A stretch of 64,000 nucleotides of DNA from Venturia oleaginea (Eukaryota; Ascomycota; Dothideomycetes; Venturiales; Venturiaceae). The position numbers were made by a program, and so were the translations under genes. The stretch covers positions 496,001 to 560,000 of the forward strand of contig JABMLP010000008.1 in NCBI GenBank assembly GCA_013176395.1, in the 5' to 3' direction. Numbering within the stretch: the first letter of the stretch is position 1; each line of letters starts with the position of its first letter. Shown piece after piece: positions 61,216-64,000 of the stretch. The notes beneath the pieces are model-generated. The model saw only the letters and a program-made list of their open reading frames with translations. It did not search any database and had not been told where the DNA came from.

Positions 61216-61546
61216 TTATCCGGCTCAGTCGCCCCCGGACGACTGGTGCCATGCGGTAGTTCTAGTAAAGAGCCCTCCCTAATTTTTGCAAGGCGCGCCG
61301 CCGCTTCTTCGCGTTTGACCTGCATCTGGAGGTCGCGCTCCTCCTTTTCGCGGTCCATCCTTAGCCTGTGAGCCTCTACGGCGCGAGCCTCAGCGGCCTG
61401 GGCATTGTTGATCGCGACCGTGAAGATGACCTCTGGGTCTCGAAGACAATAGAGGGGGATCGGGTACGAGAGGAGCGAGTAGAGTGACCCGGTGGTAGGG
61501 ATAAGTTGATAGGAACCGACGCGGTGATATCCTTCTTCGGAGGCAT
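61116..61546 (-). other. Gag-like region of the DIRS element, probably frameshifted
   Basis: A frame from an ATG at about 61546 (MPPKKDITASVPINLSLPPG) closes after about 55 codons. A second frame overlapping it gives a charged, probably coiled-coil stretch (NNAQAAEARAVEAHRLRMDR, then EERDLQMQVKREEAAARLAK). Position just upstream of RT fits gag, but no zinc knuckle is visible, so this is tentative. Confidence 0.4.
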
Positions 61547-62120
61547 AAAGAAAGCGGTATAACTATTTAAAATCGTTAGCAGGTCAGCTCTGTTAATAAG
61601 TACAGAGCCCTAGAGATGCCAAGGAGCTCTTTGGAAGGGATTTCTGATGCTGGTGCAATATAACGATGCCCAAGACGTCGTCGAGGCCAGCGGTGTACTT
61701 GAAAAGTCTGTCGAGAAGCGGTGAACGGCTAAGCGCGGCGCGCGCAGCGGCGGGAAAGACTCGTAGGACGATAAGGAGAATATCGGGATGAAGGACGAGT
61801 CCTACAACAACAATCTAGATACAAGACGAGCCTCAGAGGGCTCAGAAGTCGTGCGATATGCGAGATCGCCATGTTGTTGTTGTCGCTTGGTCGGACGAAG
61901 CCCTTGCTCCACCAGATAGACACTAGCAGTGTTGATACCCATGAAAACACTGTTGCTTTACCTCACCAAGTATTACCCGCTTTTGATCCCTCTTTTCCCA
62001 CCAAATCCAATATCTCAAAGAAAAATGAATATCGACCACCGCTTACCTCCCTCAAATACAACCACCGCCACCTCAGCCCTCAATTCATCCGCACCATATT
62101 AAACTCAGCCAAAGATCACG

Positions 62121-62486
62121 ATGTGTAAATTCACATTCTACAACTCAATCTGTAACCACCACCACCGCAGAGGCCACTCCAAACGTACCTGGTGCATCGA
62201 TCGTTGCTCCCTGGCCCACCTCAACGAGAAAAACTGCGATGGCATACCCTATAAACCACACAACCTCCATCCAATCCTCAATTGTCTCGAACGCGCACAC
62301 GAAGAAAAAACAGCCGGCACAACTCCTCCAAAAATCCTCCCATTTGTACACTGCAAACCCAATTCCGACGAGAATAAAGAGGACTTTGACATGGACACGA
62401 TATTTCAGCAGCCGAAGAATTTGGAAGGGGAAATTGAGTTTATGAAAGGGTACTTTGGGATGGAGAAGATAGAAAAGGTGATTTAG
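62121..62486 (+). CDS. Small Met-Cys family protein, member 4
   Basis: A 121-residue intronless frame, the most complete member. It starts MCKFTFYNSICNHHHRRG, then WCIDRCSLAHLNEKNCDGIP, giving a Cys/His-rich first half that could bind metal. A third Cys-containing stretch (LPFVHCKPNSD) precedes an acidic/amphipathic C-terminal helix (LEGEIEFMKGYFGMEKIEKV). The C-terminal Gly-Glu-x-x-x-x-Met pattern resembles GEFSMEVQIAHMKAIF in member 5. No signal peptide or membrane segment. It begins about 190 bp beyond the right end of the DIRS element, whose insertion separates it from members 1-3. Function unknown. Confidence 0.65.
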   Translation: MCKFTFYNSICNHHHRRGHSKRTWCIDRCSLAHLNEKNCDGIPYKPHNLHPILNCLERAHEEKTAGTTPPKILPFVHCKPNSDENKEDFDMDTIFQQPKNLEGEIEFMKGYFGMEKIEKVI

Positions 62487-63081
62487 AGGGGGAAGATGGG
62501 GAGGAGAGTGAGGGAGTTTAGGGCTTGGAATGTTTGGGTTGTGCAGGTTGTGGGGTGAAAGTTAGTTTGGTGTGAGTAGAAGAGCGAGGAAGAGAAGTTG
62601 GAGTTGGAGAATTAGTGACAAGTGGCAAGTCAAGTGGAATTGGTATTAAGAGGGTATATGGAGTCAGATTGCGCTTGTTTGCAAGCAATTGCAAAAGCAA
62701 ATTTCTCTAGATTTGGTAGGTACTATCGAATATAATCGAGGATTCTTTTATAAAAGTAGAGAATTGATAATCTTGGTACATTACTGATAGATATAATATT
62801 TACACGTTTTGAATTCCACGACAATGTAAAACAGGTTTGTGGCAAGATGTGCTAATCGTGGTCCGACGACGTCAGATGCGCAAGGCTGTGAGTCAGCCTC
62901 GTCGTCACGCAAAATCTACAAATCTGGTTTGCAGTCATTAGTAACAACGCACCGTGGGTCAAATAATCAGGCTTACAGTCAATAATAAAAAGGTGAGAGG
63001 AAGTTTCATCTAACTTTTTATGCGAAACCATTCTAGCATTCCTGTCACAAACATTGAGCAACAGAACAATTGTCACCAAAA
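62487..63081. other. Spacer between members 4 and 5
   Basis: AT-rich; no gene seen. Promoter of member 5 is expected at the right end. Confidence 0.45.
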
Positions 63082-63429
63082 ATGTGTTACTACACCCTGG
63101 AAATCTATCACTCCTGCACGAAACCCGATCAACACGACTTCAAAATTTGGCTAGTCAAGAGTTGTATGATAGCGCATGCAAATAATATCCAATGCCCCGA
63201 TATCCAATACAAGGCCACTACCGATCCTATCCCATGTCCAACATGTGAACACGAGGCATCTACATCCGGAGAACAACTCGATCACTTTTCTTCGCCTGGA
63301 CCAGAGTTCGTCGGCGAATTCAGTATGGAAGTACAGATTGCGCACATGAAGGCCATTTTTGATCGGCGACGAGAGGAGAAATGGGCTCGGCTTTGTGAAG
63401 AGCGCTTTGTGTGGGATAATGCACAGTGA
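63082..63429 (+). CDS. Small Met-Cys family protein, member 5
   Basis: A 115-residue frame starting MCYYTLEIYHSCTKPDQHDF. Then WLVKSCMIAHANNIQCPDIQ and PIPCPTCEHEASTSGEQLDH give three spaced Cys groups, one with Cys-Pro-x-Cys. The C terminus is a basic/acidic helix (RRREEKWARLCEERFVWDN). CPDIQYK is repeated almost exactly as CPDVQYK in the partial member at the window's right edge, direct evidence of paralogy. I start at the ATG at 63082 because it restores the family Met-Cys beginning. Confidence 0.65.
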   Translation: MCYYTLEIYHSCTKPDQHDFKIWLVKSCMIAHANNIQCPDIQYKATTDPIPCPTCEHEASTSGEQLDHFSSPGPEFVGEFSMEVQIAHMKAIFDRRREEKWARLCEERFVWDNAQ

Positions 63430-63576
63430 ATAGAGGTGCATAAAAGACAAACTGTTTTCGGCGGGCAATTAAACGGTTGATGATATTTGGTGCCTTTCTA
63501 GCCTTCTCCCATGCATATTTACTTCCTCTCCCTCGACAATTAACGAAAAGCACCGAAGTTCCAGGATACAGCCCAA

Positions 63577-63654
63577 ATGTGCTACTTAAACCTAGCAAGC
63601 TACCTCCCATGCAGTCCCGTTGTTGATTCGGCTTTGCACACGTGTATGAAATAG
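63577..63654 (+). CDS. Met-Cys family fragment or first exon
   Basis: A 25-residue frame starting MCYLNLASYLPCSPVV and ending at TAG. It matches only the family start. A GTATGA near 63646 could be a splice donor leading into the open sequence at 63707-64000. If so, this is exon 1 of the edge gene; otherwise it is a relic. Confidence 0.35.
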   Translation: MCYLNLASYLPCSPVVDSALHTCMK

Positions 63655-63805
63655 TAATGAAATGATAATGTAACGATAATGAAATGATAATGAAATAAAC
63701 ATATATGGATAAGTCTCTTGTATTCTTGATTGTTCTTGTTCTTCTTCGAACATTGAGGTATCCTTGAGATGCAGAAATTGCACCGCCCCTGTCAGTGCCA
63801 AGGAT

Positions 63806-64000
63806 ATGACACCCGTCGACCCTAACGCCGACAACAGCCACCTCCCCAAAGCCTTTGGCGGTTTCGCAAAAAGGGACACCGCCATGCCCCACAGATGCCA
63901 CGCGAAAAAGGTCTGGCAACTCCAAAAAGACCAATGTGAAACCTATCTGGAGATAAAATTCCAATGCCCAGACGTGCAATACAAAGAATTACTCGATCCA
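63806..64000 (+). CDS. Met-Cys family member 6, partial at window edge
   Basis: Open frame running off the right end, without a stop in the window. The Met at 63806 is only the first Met; the frame is open back to about 63710 and includes LRCRNCTAPVSAKDM, so the true start is probably upstream by splicing. The last part (KKVWQLQKDQCETYL, then FQCPDVQYKELLDP) parallels FKIWLVKSC and IQCPDIQYKATTDP of member 5. Confidence 0.5.
   Translation, partial: MTPVDPNADNSHLPKAFGGFAKRDTAMPHRCHAKKVWQLQKDQCETYLEIKFQCPDVQYKELLDP

Larger units (their letters stand above)
55644..61928 (-). mobile_element. DIRS-order retrotransposon with split direct repeats (PAT/Ngaro-like layout)
   Basis: About 6.3 kb, read on the minus strand. 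The order is repeat A1 (61812-61928), a gag-like region, reverse transcriptase/RNase H, tandem array, tyrosine recombinase, B1 (56038-56278), A2 (55925-56041), then B2 (55644-55884). The A copies are 117 bp and the B copies 241 bp, and A2 abuts B1 with an AGCA overlap. This A1-genes-B1A2B2 arrangement is the split-direct-repeat hallmark of PAT/Ngaro-type elements that integrate as circles by tyrosine recombinase. AGCA also lies at both outer edges, the probable recombination core. Confidence 0.88.

Overview
The window is nuclear DNA of a filamentous ascomycete (Pezizomycotina). Introns are short (about 48-63 bp, with a few longer ones), with GT-AG ends and CTAAC/CTAAT-type branch sites. The conserved proteins are fungal in type: a CAP20-like perilipin, a 2EXR protein, HET and Fot1/pogo sequences, and fungal Rev1. 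Species cannot be fixed from sequence alone; a dothideomycete or leotiomycete would fit.

Layout. 0.4-1.0 kb: a small membrane protein. 2.3-9.7 kb: head-to-head PRP3 (U4/U6 snRNP) and RPA190 (RNA polymerase I). 12.4-13.2 kb: CAP20/perilipin-like gene. 14.3-18.1 kb: REV1. 20.1-23.8 kb: divergent mitochondrial pair (a PPR protein and ribosomal protein bS18m). 24.7-26.3 kb: decayed kinase and a duplicated scrap of UTP18. 26.6-28.6 kb: UTP18. 29.2-32.8 kb: two decaying multi-exon genes of unknown function. 33.2-37.2 kb: UBP14 deubiquitinase and a 2EXR protein. 48.7-51.0 kb: divergent RPN6 (proteasome lid) and RPL27 (eL27).

Two accessory blocks break up this housekeeping sequence. Block 1 (37.3-48.5 kb) is a tandem duplication of a roughly 2.7-kb unit carrying a HET-domain pseudogene and a gene for a small secreted cysteine-rich protein. 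The two copies were then hit independently by a Fot1/pogo element, a full-length hAT, an intact Tc1/mariner and two copies of one short MITE. Each copy preserves the empty site for insertions in the other, so boundaries and target duplications can be read directly. One copy of the secreted-protein gene is intact; the other is frameshifted.

Block 2 (52.9-64.0 kb) is a cluster of small cysteine-containing proteins starting Met-Cys-x-Phe/Tyr, in various states of decay. It is split by a 6.3-kb tyrosine-recombinase retrotransposon (DIRS order) with split direct repeats of the PAT/Ngaro layout. That element also carries about ten copies of a 200-bp tandem repeat derived from its own RNase H region.

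The most novel-looking items are the duplicated secreted-protein/HET unit, the Met-Cys family cluster, and the DIRS element with its internal array. Long stretches at 9.7-12.2, 18.1-20.1, 23.8-26.2 and 51.0-52.9 kb hold no gene I can support.
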